Shown here: positions 1 to 8,308 of the stretch, piece after piece
Layout: the number at the start of each line of letters is the position of its first letter
How positions within the stretch are numbered: position 1 is the first letter of the stretch
Source of the DNA: Pseudomonas syringae
GTDB taxonomy: Bacteria; Pseudomonadota; Gammaproteobacteria; Pseudomonadales; Pseudomonadaceae
Reading direction: 5' to 3'
Assembly: GCF_001698815.1 (NCBI RefSeq)
Contig: NZ_LGSI01000038.1
Coordinates: 1-36,098, forward strand
Length of the DNA: 36,098 bases
The notes under the pieces: generated by a model
Databases searched by the model: none
Told to the model about the DNA's origin: nothing
The model's input: the letters and a program-made list of their open reading frames with translations, nothing else
Translations under genes and position numbers: made by a program

Positions 1-494
1 ATGCCATGTTCGAGCAACAAACCGCGCATCTGGTTACCCATTGCGGTGTGCCGCCTCACGTACCCTTGCCGGGCTCGATGCAGGGCCTGCATAGCCAATT
101 GCGCTGTGCTTTTGATCGGCACTGCCGCAATGTTTTGATCTCGGCCTGCGCGCAAGATCGCCAGTACATCGTTGCGATCATTCTTGGCGCCGCTGCGGTG
201 GTCGGCCACGTGTTGCGCCGGCAGAATTCTCGCCAGCTTGCCTTGTGTCTGGAGCAATCGCGCCCAGGCCTGCGCACCAGGGCCTGTTTCCATCAGCACC
301 GTCACGCCGGTCGGCAGCTTGTGGAGAAGCAGCAGAAAGGCTTCGCGTGACTTGATTCGGGCTTCGTAAATGACTTGGCCAAGGGCATCTTCCCCGGCCA
401 CCTGGAACACATTCTTGGCAAGATCTACCGCCACAGTCGAACACACAGACACATCGACTGGAGACGGATGAGTTTTGGTCGTATGCTTTTTCAT
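1..494 (-). CDS. IS110-family transposase, N-terminal part (cut by window edge)
   Basis: The minus-strand frame starting at the ATG at 494 reads through to the window edge, giving about 164 residues of an IS110-type DEDD transposase. The four RuvC-like acidic residues are visible: Asp24 in VAVDLAKN, Glu69 in LMETGPG, and Asp106 and Asp109 in KNDRNDV. IS110 enzymes normally have about 330-400 residues, so roughly the C-terminal half, with the serine-containing domain, lies outside the window. Nothing in the visible part is frameshifted, so the element could be intact. It sits just downstream of the siderophore receptor and is read in the same direction. Family call is firm; the subgroup (IS110 or IS1111) cannot be decided without the other end. 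Confidence 0.9.
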   Translation of the reverse strand, partial: MKKHTTKTHPSPVDVSVCSTVAVDLAKNVFQVAGEDALGQVIYEARIKSREAFLLLLHKLPTGVTVLMETGPGAQAWARLLQTQGKLARILPAQHVADHRSGAKNDRNDVLAILRAGRDQNIAAVPIKSTAQLAMQALHRARQGYVRRHTAMGNQMRGLLLEHG

Positions 495-628
495 GGGCTC
501 GCCCTCGCTGTCGTTGGCTTCTTAAGAATGCCACCGTGGCGCTACAGACGCCTCGGCTTGGGCGAGTCCATCCAATTACAGAAATCAGGACACACCTCAA
601 TCCGTTCCCACAATGGACATCAACCTGA
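1..628 (-). mobile_element. IS110-family insertion sequence, one end inside window
   Basis: The transposase occupies 1-494. The element boundary must fall between its start codon and the receptor stop codon at 629-631, because the receptor reading frame is complete. IS110 elements lack classical terminal inverted repeats and make no target duplication, so the exact end cannot be read here. The 495-628 stretch contains a 7-bp inverted repeat (498-504 with 560-566) and may carry non-coding RNA of the element. Confidence 0.75.
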
Positions 629-3130
629 TCACCACCGATAGGTAGCACTCGCCTGCACGGTGCGTTGCGAGCCATACCAGCACCAAGAATAGTAATAGCA
701 GGACGCGACGTATTCCTTGTTCGCCAGGTTGGTGACGTTCAATGCCAGGCGCAAGTTATCCATCGGGCTGTTGATGTTCGGGATGTCGTAATGTGCCGCT
801 GCATCGAACAGCGTGTAGCCCGGCACTTTCAACGAGTTGGCCTCATCGCCCCAGCTCGATCCGACATAGCGCGCACCGCCGCCCACACCGACGCCTTTGA
901 GCTGGCCGTCACGGAAGGTGTAATCGACCCAGGCCGAAGCGGTGTGTTTCGGAATGCCCGGCGGCGTGGTGCCTTCTGCCGTCAGCGCCGGGCCATTGGC
1001 CACGCCGACAATGCCGGGTGAAACGCGCACCGTGCTGTTGGATTTGCTGACCTGATTATCCAGGTACGCATAGGCCGCGGTGATATCCAGGTTATCGCTC
1101 AGGCTCGCCTTGCCTTCGAGTTCAAAGCCACGGGATTGCACTTCGCCAGTCTGCACTTGGCAACGGGCGCCATTGCACAGATTGGTCGGGATCGGGTCCT
1201 GGGTCAGCACGTTGCTGCGGCGCAAATCGAAGACTGCCGCAGTGATGAAACTGTTGCTGCCCGGCGGCTGATATTTGATCCCCAGCTCGTACTGCTTGCC
1301 TTCGGTGGGATCAAACGGCGTATTGCCAAAGCCCGCACCAGATTGCGGCTCGAAAGATTCGGAATAGCTGATGTACGGCGCCAGACCATTGTCGAACAGA
1401 TAGACCAGACCCAAGCGGCCGGTGAATGCCTCGCTGTCCGTCGAGCTTTTGCTTTTCACACCAGTGGTCAGACGCTCCGAACTGTTGGTGCTGTCCGCCC
1501 AGTCGTAACGACCGCCCGCCAGCAACACCCATTTGTCCCACTTCAGCTGCTCCTGCAAATACAGGCCTTTCTGCTGGCTGCGCGCCGTGGCGTCGGTGCT
1601 GTAGGTGATCGGCGTAACAGGACGCCCGTAAACCGGATCGAACAGGTCCAGCGACGGGCCATTGCCGTTGCCGGATTTGGTGTCGGTGCTGGTGTTCTGG
1701 TAATCGGCGCCGAACAGAACCGTGTGCTGCAACGGACCGGTATCGAACTTGGCCTGGGCCTGGTTATCCAGCGTGTAGGCATCCAGATTCACATCGCTGC
1801 CGATGGTGTAGCGACCCATGGTGCGATAGTCCGGCTGCAACGCGTCGCTGCCGTTGTAGATACTTTGATAAATACCTTCGCTGCGCAGATAACGGGCGTT
1901 CTGGCGCAAGGTCCAGACGTCGTTCAGGTGATGTTCGAACAAGTAACCGACGGCGTAATACTTGCGGTCGCTCTTTTCGAAATCCTTCTCGCCATCATAA
2001 AAATCCACGTCGATGTCACGACCGGTCGGGCTGTGCAATACCGAGCCATAGGCCGGAATCGACCCGTAGGACGCGCCCTTGGGATCCGCCTGATAGTTCG
2101 CCAATAAGGTCAGCGACGTGTCTTCGCTGGGGCGCCAGGTGAAGGCCGAGGCGATGGACTGGCGACGGGTTTCGGTGTGATCGATTTGCCCATCGGCATC
2201 GTCGTACAAACCGGAAAGGCGATAGGAATACACCCCTTGATCATCAATCGGCCCGCCAAAATCAAAGGTCGTACGCTTCTTGTCGAAAGTGCCGTAGGTC
2301 ATGCCGATTTCATGGAAAGGCGTTTCCGTCGGCAACTTGCTGACCATGTTCACCACGCCGCTCGGGCTGGCCTGGCCATACAGCACCGACGATGGACCGC
2401 GCAGCACTTCAACGCGTTCCAGATCGAAGGAGTCCTTTTGCGGCGACGCATCACGGCTGCCCGGCATGCGCAGGCCATCAAGGTAAGTCGCCGGGGAAAA
2501 ACCGCGAATCGTCAACTGATCGAGTCGTGAAGCGGTAGAACCACGGGTTTCCGGAACCACTGCGGCGGTGTAGCGCAGGATCTGATTGAGGCTCTGGGCA
2601 CCCTGCGCGCGCATCTGATCCTTGGTGACCACGGAAATGGATTGCGGGGTTTCAATCAAGGCCGAATCGGTCTTGGTGCCGACCCGGCTGCGCGTGGCCA
2701 CATAACCGGAAACCGGGCCGGTCGGACTTTCGTTCTGATACGCGCCGCTGATGGCAGTGGCTTGCAGCTCCACGGTGCCTTCGGCGGCAGCGGGTGCTGC
2801 TTCGATTCGATAGCGACTGGCCGAAAGTGTAGTTGCGCGCAAACCGCTGCCAGCGAGCAATCTGGCGATTGCCTCATCCGTGCCGAACGCACCTTGCAAG
2901 CCGTTGCTGCGTTTGCCCCGGGTCAAGGCCGGGTCGAATGCCAGAACCAGATTGGCCTGCTCGGCCAGGGCATTGAGCGCCTGGCTCAAATCACCGGCCT
3001 GGATGGCGAAGCTGCGCGCCGCGCTGGCGGGCTGGGCTGGCGCAGATTCGGCAGCGTGCAAAGGCGCTACGGCACACGCCATCAACACGGTAAGCGCCAG
3101 AGGATGCAACGAATTAACAGGGCGTGACAT
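629..3130 (-). CDS. TonB-dependent ferric-siderophore receptor with N-terminal signalling domain
   Basis: An outer-membrane receptor of 833 residues that imports a ferric siderophore using TonB energy. Residues 1-26 form a signal peptide (cleavage after PLHA). Residues about 40-110 are a secretin/TonB short N-terminal (STN) domain, the part that signals to an anti-sigma factor. The plug follows from about 160 (TPQSISVVTKDQMRAQG; LERVEVLRGPSSVLYGQ), then the beta-barrel, ending in the usual terminal aromatic residue (YRW). The C-terminal CYYYSWCWYGSQR stretch resembles hydroxamate (ferrichrome/ferrioxamine-type) receptors, but substrate is an inference. It belongs with the fecR/fecI pair at 3899-5403 although an opposite-strand gene lies between them. 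ATG at 3130 follows a GGATCG-type ribosome site. The IS110 element follows directly. Confidence 0.93.
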   Translation of the reverse strand: MSRPVNSLHPLALTVLMACAVAPLHAAESAPAQPASAARSFAIQAGDLSQALNALAEQANLVLAFDPALTRGKRSNGLQGAFGTDEAIARLLAGSGLRATTLSASRYRIEAAPAAAEGTVELQATAISGAYQNESPTGPVSGYVATRSRVGTKTDSALIETPQSISVVTKDQMRAQGAQSLNQILRYTAAVVPETRGSTASRLDQLTIRGFSPATYLDGLRMPGSRDASPQKDSFDLERVEVLRGPSSVLYGQASPSGVVNMVSKLPTETPFHEIGMTYGTFDKKRTTFDFGGPIDDQGVYSYRLSGLYDDADGQIDHTETRRQSIASAFTWRPSEDTSLTLLANYQADPKGASYGSIPAYGSVLHSPTGRDIDVDFYDGEKDFEKSDRKYYAVGYLFEHHLNDVWTLRQNARYLRSEGIYQSIYNGSDALQPDYRTMGRYTIGSDVNLDAYTLDNQAQAKFDTGPLQHTVLFGADYQNTSTDTKSGNGNGPSLDLFDPVYGRPVTPITYSTDATARSQQKGLYLQEQLKWDKWVLLAGGRYDWADSTNSSERLTTGVKSKSSTDSEAFTGRLGLVYLFDNGLAPYISYSESFEPQSGAGFGNTPFDPTEGKQYELGIKYQPPGSNSFITAAVFDLRRSNVLTQDPIPTNLCNGARCQVQTGEVQSRGFELEGKASLSDNLDITAAYAYLDNQVSKSNSTVRVSPGIVGVANGPALTAEGTTPPGIPKHTASAWVDYTFRDGQLKGVGVGGGARYVGSSWGDEANSLKVPGYTLFDAAAHYDIPNINSPMDNLRLALNVTNLANKEYVASCYYYSWCWYGSQRTVQASATYRW

Positions 3131-3200
3131 GAACGATCCTTCACTGTGAAATTAGGTTTTCCATAGCCATGACGGACATGCGCGAAAAACAGACAGTGAA

Positions 3201-3215
3201 TGAGAGCGATTTACA
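3201..3215. promoter_or_regulatory. Possible Fur box / iron-sigma promoter upstream of receptor
   Basis: TGAGAGCGATTTACA matches the 7-1-7 Fur model TGATAATNATTATCA at about 9 of 14 defined positions. On the minus strand the same segment contains TGTAAAT, which could be the -35 of a FecI-type promoter with a TGTC -10 element further downstream. The two readings are alternatives and both are weak. Confidence 0.3.
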
Positions 3216-3380
3216 TTCAAAACCTGACGATTATTTTTTTGCGGCGAAATATTTCTTTCTTAATGGGGTTGAATTGTTCCTGCGTAGGCGCCAACACTGT
3301 GAATGAGCGCAGACGAAATGAACCAGTCAACCGGTCGTGTCGTCCGATCTCATACGAGCAAGCCTTATAAGGGAAGAACT

Positions 3381-3809
3381 ATGCAAATCCAGGTCAATTG
3401 CGATAACCACATCGAAAGCAGTATTCGACTGGAGGAGTGGGTACGTACCACCGTTGAAAGCACGCTCGAACGCTATGACGAAGATTTGACTCGCATTGAA
3501 GTCCATATTCGCGATGAAAACGGTGACAAGCCCGGCCCGCACGACATGCGCTGCCAGATGGAAGCCCGACCAAAAGGTCATCAACCTATTTCCGTTACCC
3601 ACAAGGCCGATACGCTGGATCAGGCCGTAGATGGCGCAGCAGTAAAACTCGACCACGCCCTTGAACATCTTTTTGGCAAACTGCGTACCAAACGTCCGGG
3701 CGCTCCCGTGATCAATGACGCAGAACAGGAGTCGGTAAACCCGGACGCCCTGCTGCAAGAAGAATTTCTGGAAAAAGAGCAGGCCAAAGACACCGCCCTG
3801 CTGGGATGA
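3381..3809 (+). CDS. HPF/RaiA-family ribosome-associated protein
   Basis: A 142-residue protein with an S30AE-type (HPF/YfiA) fold: residues about 1-105 carry the pattern of basic and acidic strands around an amphipathic helix (SIRLEEWVRTTVESTLERY, RIEVHIRDENG, ADTLDQAVDGAAVKLDHALE). The family binds 30S subunits and hibernates or protects ribosomes. The acidic tail after about 110 is not the long HPF dimerisation domain. The ATG at 3381 is chosen because GGGAAG lies 7 bases before it; an in-frame ATG at 3303 has no comparable site. The gene is read against its neighbours and sits between receptor and fecR. It is probably not the main hpf, which in pseudomonads lies beside rpoN. Family call fairly firm, role inferred. 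Confidence 0.8.
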   Translation: MQIQVNCDNHIESSIRLEEWVRTTVESTLERYDEDLTRIEVHIRDENGDKPGPHDMRCQMEARPKGHQPISVTHKADTLDQAVDGAAVKLDHALEHLFGKLRTKRPGAPVINDAEQESVNPDALLQEEFLEKEQAKDTALLG

Positions 3810-3849
3810 TCCAAACCGTTGGCTGAGCCATTCAGCAACACTATAAAGA

Positions 3850-3886
3850 AGGGCGGGGTCGCCAAAACGACCCCGCCCTCTTTCGT
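3850..3886. terminator. Strong bidirectional terminator
   Basis: An 11-bp perfect GC-rich stem (GGGCGGGGTCG / CGACCCCGCCC) with a six-base loop, an additional A-T pair at its base and a TCTTTC tail. It lies between the convergent HPF-like gene and fecR and can serve both strands. Confidence 0.85.
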
Positions 3887-3898
3887 TCAAAAGCGCGC

Positions 3899-4861
3899 TT
3901 ACTCGGCCGGCTTGACCCGTACCAGCAGATCGGTGAAGTGCTCGACCTTGATCGGCAGGTTGTCGGCCAGAGTCGCCAGTGCGGCGTCGGTATCATCCAG
4001 TTGAAAGACGCCGGAAACCCGCATTCCTTGCAGGGCCGTCGCATCGAATTGCAACAGCCCATGTCGATAATTCCCCAGCGCCTCCAGCACCTCGGCAAGC
4101 GGTCGGTCATCGACCTTGAGCAAACCGCGCGTCCAGGCCGCAGGGTCTTCATTGCCGATCGATTGCGGCGTCTGCACCAGGCCATCCTTGAGCATCGCCC
4201 GCTGACCAGCGCTGACCCGGACCGCCACGGAACTGTTGGCATTGGCGGCGATGGCGGATTCCAGCACGCTGACCTGAACCCCGCCGTCCGCCCCACTACG
4301 CACCAGAAACCGTGTGCCCAGCGCTGTAATGGTGCCTTGATCGGTGCGCACCACGAACGGTCGCTGCGGGTCCTTGGCGACCTCGACCCACACCTCGCCG
4401 CGATGCAAGTCGATCACCCGCCGCCGCTCGTCGAATTCCACATCGACCGCCGAGTCACTGTTGAGCCGCAAATGGCTGCCGTCGGCCAGGGCGATCTCGC
4501 GGCGCTCGCCAACGTGGGTGCGCTGATCGGCCATCCAGATGGGTGCCTGATCGAGACTGAACCAGGCCAGAGCCAGGCTGCCGCATAAAGCAATCGTCTG
4601 CAGATAGCGCCGCGAAGACTTGCCCGGCGAACGCGCGAAAGCCTGGTCCAGAGCCATCCGCGCCGGAGCCGTCGGCAACTGCTCGAAACTGCCCCACAAG
4701 GATTGCATGCGCGCCACGGCCAGGAAGTGTCGTGGATCTTCCTGTCGCCAGGTATTGAAGGCCTGGCGATCCTGCGCAGTGACCCCATCGTCGTGCAGCA
4801 ACGCCAACCAACTCGCGGCCTGGCCGATCATTGCTTCGGTCGGTTCGTACTCGGTGCTCAT
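3899..4861 (-). CDS. fecR: FecR-family anti-sigma factor / signal transducer
   Basis: An inner-membrane regulator of 320 residues that relays receptor occupancy to the partner ECF sigma factor. The N-terminal cytoplasmic part (about 1-45: QAASWLALLHDDGVTAQDRQ, FNTWRQEDPRH) is the DUF4880 anti-sigma segment. A hydrophobic stretch near residues 85-100 (TIALCGSLALAWFSL) is the single membrane span. The periplasmic FecR domain follows (REIALADGSHLRLNSDSAVDV) and an STN-like C-terminal domain (QFDATALQGMRVSGVFQ). ATG at 4861 overlaps the sigma gene stop by ATGA, so the two are translationally coupled; an upstream in-frame ATG at 4897 would sit inside fecI and has no ribosome site. Symbol is by family, not by proven substrate. 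Confidence 0.9.
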   Translation of the reverse strand: MSTEYEPTEAMIGQAASWLALLHDDGVTAQDRQAFNTWRQEDPRHFLAVARMQSLWGSFEQLPTAPARMALDQAFARSPGKSSRRYLQTIALCGSLALAWFSLDQAPIWMADQRTHVGERREIALADGSHLRLNSDSAVDVEFDERRRVIDLHRGEVWVEVAKDPQRPFVVRTDQGTITALGTRFLVRSGADGGVQVSVLESAIAANANSSVAVRVSAGQRAMLKDGLVQTPQSIGNEDPAAWTRGLLKVDDRPLAEVLEALGNYRHGLLQFDATALQGMRVSGVFQLDDTDAALATLADNLPIKVEHFTDLLVRVKPAE

Positions 4862-5403
4862 GACAGGTGGCCCGAACCATGCAGTGCTTTGTAGCAATGC
4901 ACCAGCACGCTGGCCATGTACTGCTTGACCATGCTGCTGGAGACACCCAACACCGTGGCGATTTCGCTGTAGGTCAGGCCGTCCAGGCGATTGAGCAAAA
5001 ATGCCTGACGCGGTTTGGCCGGCAAACCCTCCAGCATCTGGGCGATCCTTTCCAGAATCTCCAAGGCGGCGTGAATCGCTTCCGGGCTCGGAAAAGAGGC
5101 TTCATCGGCATGCAGTGCCAGAGCATCAAGGTAAGCGCGTTCGACCTTGCGCCGCCGCCCACCGTCGATCATCAGGCGCGTGGCCGTCGTCGTCAGGAAG
5201 GCGCGAGGCTCCTTGAGATTATGCGGCTCGGCCAGGGTAAGCACCCGAATGAACGCATCATGGGCCAGATCGGCAGCGCGCTGCGAGCAACCAAGTTTCT
5301 TACGCAGCCAGCCGTGCAACCAGCCGTGATGGTCGGCGTAGAGTTCGGAGATTTGCCGCTGGCGGTTGATCAGGTCGCGATCAGATGCGGAGAAGTCGTG
5401 CAT
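4858..5403 (-). CDS. fecI: FecI-family ECF sigma factor
   Basis: A 181-residue iron-starvation ECF sigma factor. Region 2 is seen near residues 20-90 (YADHHGWLHGWLRKKLG, DLAHDAFIRVL), and region 4 with a helix-turn-helix near 128-170 (LPAKPRQAFLLNRLDGLTYS, EIATVLGVSSSMVKQYM). It should direct RNA polymerase to the siderophore receptor promoter once FecR releases it. It is the first gene of a fecI-fecR pair. A Fur-like box lies immediately upstream, which fits iron repression. No good Shine-Dalgarno is visible before the ATG at 5403. Confidence 0.92.
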   Translation of the reverse strand: MHDFSASDRDLINRQRQISELYADHHGWLHGWLRKKLGCSQRAADLAHDAFIRVLTLAEPHNLKEPRAFLTTTATRLMIDGGRRRKVERAYLDALALHADEASFPSPEAIHAALEILERIAQMLEGLPAKPRQAFLLNRLDGLTYSEIATVLGVSSSMVKQYMASVLVHCYKALHGSGHLS

Positions 5404-5422
5404 GTGTCAATACTTCTCAAAC

Positions 5423-5441
5423 ACGAAAAATTATCATTAAC
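5423..5441 (-). promoter_or_regulatory. Fur box upstream of fecI
   Basis: On the minus strand GTTAATGATAATTTTTCGT matches the 19-bp Fur consensus at 13 positions, with an unbroken core AATGATAAT. It lies 20-38 bases before the fecI start codon, the usual promoter-overlapping position. Iron-dependent repression is inferred. Confidence 0.65.
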
Positions 5442-5568
5442 GCGAAAGATGCCAGTTTTCAGCACCGACAGCAAGCGTAGGAAATTTCCCATCAATCCAC
5501 TTGAGCCGAGAACTAAATTGCCAAAAGCCCAGTCAACTTATGCAGCCCCCTAAAGCAGGTAGCCGATA

Positions 5569-5901
5569 ATGGACAATCCTTTTCAACAGATCACTGACGC
5601 GTTCCACCCTGATTATCGGGTGAACCTGAGCATTCAAGGGCTCGACGGCAGCATCATGCTGACCCTGTCCAACGAATCCGGCGTTGTCGCCAAACGCTTG
5701 ATCAGCGCCGCACAGCGCAACGATCCCAAGCGCCTGAACCGTTTGATTGAAAGCGTGCAATTCGGCATCGCGATCGAACAAGGGCACAGCGCGATCAAGA
5801 TCCTCGCGGCCATGACCGATGGCGACCTCAAGCAACTGGCCCCGCCACCGATACGCAGCAACTGGCTGCGCGATCGCCCACGATTGGCGGTAAGTGTTTA
5901 A
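5569..5901 (+). CDS. DUF3509 family protein
   Basis: A small cytoplasmic protein of 110 residues. The N-terminal pattern (MDNPFQQITDAFHPDYRVNL, LDGSIMLTLSNESGVVAKR, LISAAQRNDPKRLNRLIESV) is that of the Pseudomonas-restricted DUF3509 family, for which I know no established function. No signal peptide or membrane span is seen. It stands alone on the plus strand, facing psiE. Start at 5569 has AGGTAGCCGAT upstream, a modest ribosome site. Confidence 0.8.
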   Translation: MDNPFQQITDAFHPDYRVNLSIQGLDGSIMLTLSNESGVVAKRLISAAQRNDPKRLNRLIESVQFGIAIEQGHSAIKILAAMTDGDLKQLAPPPIRSNWLRDRPRLAVSV

Positions 5902-5958
5902 TGGCGTGTCATCGCGGTCGTGATGATGCGCAAGATTTCCACACTCATCTGATGCCAG

Positions 5959-5998
5959 ATTCAGGCCCGACTACCGAACGCTTTCAGCGGGCCTGAAT
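5959..5998. terminator. Bidirectional hairpin between DUF3509 gene and psiE
   Basis: An 11-bp perfect stem (ATTCAGGCCCG / CGGGCCTGAAT) with an 18-base loop lies between two convergent genes. No strong T run follows, so intrinsic termination is likely but not assured. Confidence 0.6.
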
Positions 5999-6020
5999 AC
6001 CTTCCCGGCGATTATCTCGA

Positions 6021-6470
6021 TCAGTTTTCGGCCTTGTCCTTGACCGATGGGTATTTCGACGACGCGTATCGAACCACCAGAATCGAAAACGCCAGCAGCA
6101 ATATCCCGCCACACAAATAAATGATCCCCAGGTCAGGCGCGTTGTGATGCGATACGTCGCCGATCAAGAGCCGCGTCAGCGCTGTGATCGCCACGTAAAG
6201 CAGGAAGCGGATCGGCATGTGGTTGGTCTTGAAATAAATGCCCGTCATGGCACCCAGCTCAAGGTAGATAAACAGCAGCAGAATATCGTCGACGCTGATG
6301 CTGCCTTTTTCGAGCATACCGATAAAGGTCGTCACCGCCGCGTAGGCCGTGATCGCGCCGATACCGAACAGCGCCAGATAGTGGAAAGCCTCGACGCAGA
6401 GATTGCCGAGCGAGTCGGCCTGGTCGTGCAGGTTCTTGCGCAGCTTTTCAGCCCATTTCAGTTCTGACAT
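6021..6470 (-). CDS. psiE: Phosphate-starvation-inducible protein PsiE
   Basis: A membrane protein of 149 residues with four hydrophobic segments (about 22-45, 55-75, 82-100, 112-132) and the family signatures DDILLLFIYLELGAM, GIYFKTNHMP and ISEV-like LIGDVSHHN. PsiE is induced by phosphate starvation in enterobacteria; its molecular role is not settled. The ATG at 6470 (MSELKWAEKL) matches the family start, whereas the longer frame to 6560 adds an atypical Cys/Arg-rich leader. No Pho box was recognised upstream. Confidence 0.88.
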   Translation of the reverse strand: MSELKWAEKLRKNLHDQADSLGNLCVEAFHYLALFGIGAITAYAAVTTFIGMLEKGSISVDDILLLFIYLELGAMTGIYFKTNHMPIRFLLYVAITALTRLLIGDVSHHNAPDLGIIYLCGGILLLAFSILVVRYASSKYPSVKDKAEN

Positions 6471-6682
6471 ATCCAACACATCCTGTACAAAAATTAAGCA
6501 GCACGTTCCCGGTCGTATCATGCAGCCGGTGCATGACGCTTTGCGGTGTCTCATTTTCAAGCAGGAACGAGGCCATTAGCTATGGTTGAGAGCGTGGCGG
6601 GTTGTCGCAAGGCACATCCATGATTGAAAAAAGAAGCATGAAGGCCACTATCCAGCGCGGAAAAATTCGCCTATGCTAGGCA

Positions 6683-6698
6683 CTGTATAAAAATACAG
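6683..6698. promoter_or_regulatory. LexA (SOS) box upstream of yebG
   Basis: CTGTATAAAAATACAG has both CTG/CAG ends and the AT-rich 10-bp centre of the LexA operator (CTGT-N8-ACAG). It lies 44 bases before the yebG start, so yebG should be repressed by LexA and induced by DNA damage. Confidence 0.9.
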
Positions 6699-6741
6699 TA
6701 GTCGTTAAAGACAACTATCGTGAAGGCATGTGAGGTGGTGA

Positions 6742-7005
6742 ATGGCCGTCGAAGTGGTATACCGCAGCAGCCGAGATCTGGAGCGTTTGTTCATGGATAA
6801 AGCCGAAGCTGATCGTCATGACAAAATGCTCGAACTCGCTGAGTTGCTGGCAGCAGTGTTGAACAAGGCCGTACCTTCCCTGAGCGAAGCCCAGGTCGAG
6901 GAAGCCGGGATTTATATGGCGAAGAATCGCGATATTTTTGCCCGCGCATTCAAGAACCAGCCGGATGCGTTGAATGAATTGCTCAACGGTCCAGGTGCAG
7001 AGTAA
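6742..7005 (+). CDS. yebG: YebG family DNA damage-inducible protein
   Basis: An 87-residue soluble protein with the YebG pattern: VEVVYRSSRDLERLFMDKAE, ADRHDKMLELAELLAAVL, EEAGIYMAKNRDIFARAF. In E. coli YebG is a small SOS-induced protein of unclear function. The SOS link holds here because a good LexA box lies just upstream. ATG at 6742 follows GAGGTGG with suitable spacing. The gene is monocistronic, and a REPIN follows it. Confidence 0.9.
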   Translation: MAVEVVYRSSRDLERLFMDKAEADRHDKMLELAELLAAVLNKAVPSLSEAQVEEAGIYMAKNRDIFARAFKNQPDALNELLNGPGAE

Positions 7006-7049
7006 AGCCCGGTCCTCCTGCGTGGGATTAGCTCATCCCAGGTAGATCT

Positions 7050-7152
7050 GTTGGAGCGAGGCTTGCCCGCGAAGAACGATGACGCGGTGGGATCTGGGTC
7101 ACCGAGGCGCCTGATTCGCGGGCAAGTCGGAACGCCGCCCGCTCGCTCCAAC
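7050..7152. repeat. REPIN (paired REP sequences), copy 1
   Basis: The left REP GTTGGAGCGAGGCTTGCCCG starts at 7050. Its reverse complement follows at the right end, but there the core (TTCGCGGGCAAG) and the tail (CTCGCTCCAAC) are separated by about 15 extra bases. The inner part (AAGAACGATGACGCGGTGG and GAGGCGCCTGATTCGCGGG) is shared almost exactly with the copy at 16428. Confidence 0.85.
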
Positions 7153-7180
7153 GGGGCCGGTGTTTGTCGCGTGACAACGC

Positions 7181-8284
7181 TCAGTCAGGTTTCTCCAGCT
7201 CATCCACCAACGCCCGGAAAAACCGCGCCGCTTCGCCGCCGGTAACAGCCCGGTGATCGAAAGTCAGTGACAGCGGCAAAATCGGGTGCACCACCACTTC
7301 GCCGTTGACCGCAACCGGCTCATCGCGAATCGCGCCCGCGCCGATGATCGCCACCTGTGGCGGCACCACCACCGGACTGGCGTAGCGGCCGAACAAGGTG
7401 CCGAAGTTGGACAGGGTAATCGTCGCGCCCATCATTTCCTTCGGCGGGATCGACCGCGCCTGGACATCCGCCCGCAGGCGGCTCATGCCTTCTTTCAAAT
7501 CGGCAGACTCGCGATTGCCCACATCGCGCAGGACCGGCACAAACAAGCCGTCCGGCGTGTCCACGGCAATGCCCAGATCAAGCTGCTGATGCTGTTTGAT
7601 GGACAGGGATTTGCCATCGAACCAGCTATTGAGTACCGGCTCGACTTTGCAGGCAGCCGCCATGGCTTTACCCAGCCTGATCAATGGATCGCGGGCTTGC
7701 GACCAGCGGTGCAGATCGGCATCGCCATAAATCGTCACCGGCACGATTTCCGCGTGGGATCGGGCCATATTCAGCGCCATGCTGCGTCTGACGCCGCGCA
7801 GCTTTTCGCCGCCAAAACGGTCGCGGTCGGCCTGTGCTGCGCTTTCGACATCGGCGCGGGTGATCAGGCCGTCACTGCCCGAACCGCTTAATGCGCCGAT
7901 GTCCACGCCCAATTGCCGCGCCAGTTGCCGGACCGCCGGTGTCGCCTTGGCTGCCAGATGCTCGCGGGTCGAAGGCGCGGCGCCAACGAAGAACTGATCG
8001 TCCTGACTGCCGCCGCCTTCGAGGCGTCCGACCACGGTTCCCGCATCGCCTTCGCCTTCGAATGCCATCAAGGGTTCGCCCACATGCAGGATGTCGCCAT
8101 CGCCGCCGTAGACCTTGGCGACCACGCCGTCATAAGGCGCGGGAATATCGACAATGGCCTTGGCGGTTTCCACTGAAACCATCAATTGATCGGCCTTGAC
8201 CGTATCCCCCGCCTTGACGTGCCATTCGACGATTTCCGCTTCTTGCAAGCCTTCACCCAGATCGGGCAGTTTGAAATATTTCAT
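7181..8284 (-). CDS. Dihydrolipoamide acyltransferase (E2) of a 2-oxoacid dehydrogenase complex
   Basis: A 367-residue E2 core enzyme. Domains in order: one lipoyl domain (about 1-78, lipoyl-lysine in SVETAKAIV), a peripheral-subunit-binding domain (about 112-150, KATPAVRQLARQLGVDIGAL), and the catalytic domain with LSNFGTLFGRYASPVVVPP and DHRAVTGG carrying the catalytic His/Asp. The lysine context ETAKA differs from the usual ETDKA. It is last in the order ldh-E1alpha-E1beta-E2, the arrangement of PA3418-PA3415 in P. aeruginosa. AGGAGA precedes the ATG at 8284, 24 bases after E1beta ends. Substrate could be pyruvate or branched-chain 2-oxoacids; the leucine dehydrogenase neighbour favours the latter. 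Confidence 0.92.
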   Translation of the reverse strand: MKYFKLPDLGEGLQEAEIVEWHVKAGDTVKADQLMVSVETAKAIVDIPAPYDGVVAKVYGGDGDILHVGEPLMAFEGEGDAGTVVGRLEGGGSQDDQFFVGAAPSTREHLAAKATPAVRQLARQLGVDIGALSGSGSDGLITRADVESAAQADRDRFGGEKLRGVRRSMALNMARSHAEIVPVTIYGDADLHRWSQARDPLIRLGKAMAAACKVEPVLNSWFDGKSLSIKQHQQLDLGIAVDTPDGLFVPVLRDVGNRESADLKEGMSRLRADVQARSIPPKEMMGATITLSNFGTLFGRYASPVVVPPQVAIIGAGAIRDEPVAVNGEVVVHPILPLSLTFDHRAVTGGEAARFFRALVDELEKPD

Positions 8285-8308
8285 CGCAAATCTCCTGAAT
8301 CTGGGCCG

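Noticed and set aside
1136..2107. A 323-codon plus-strand frame inside the receptor gene
   Set aside because: Antisense to an unambiguous TonB receptor; composition typical of a shadow frame.
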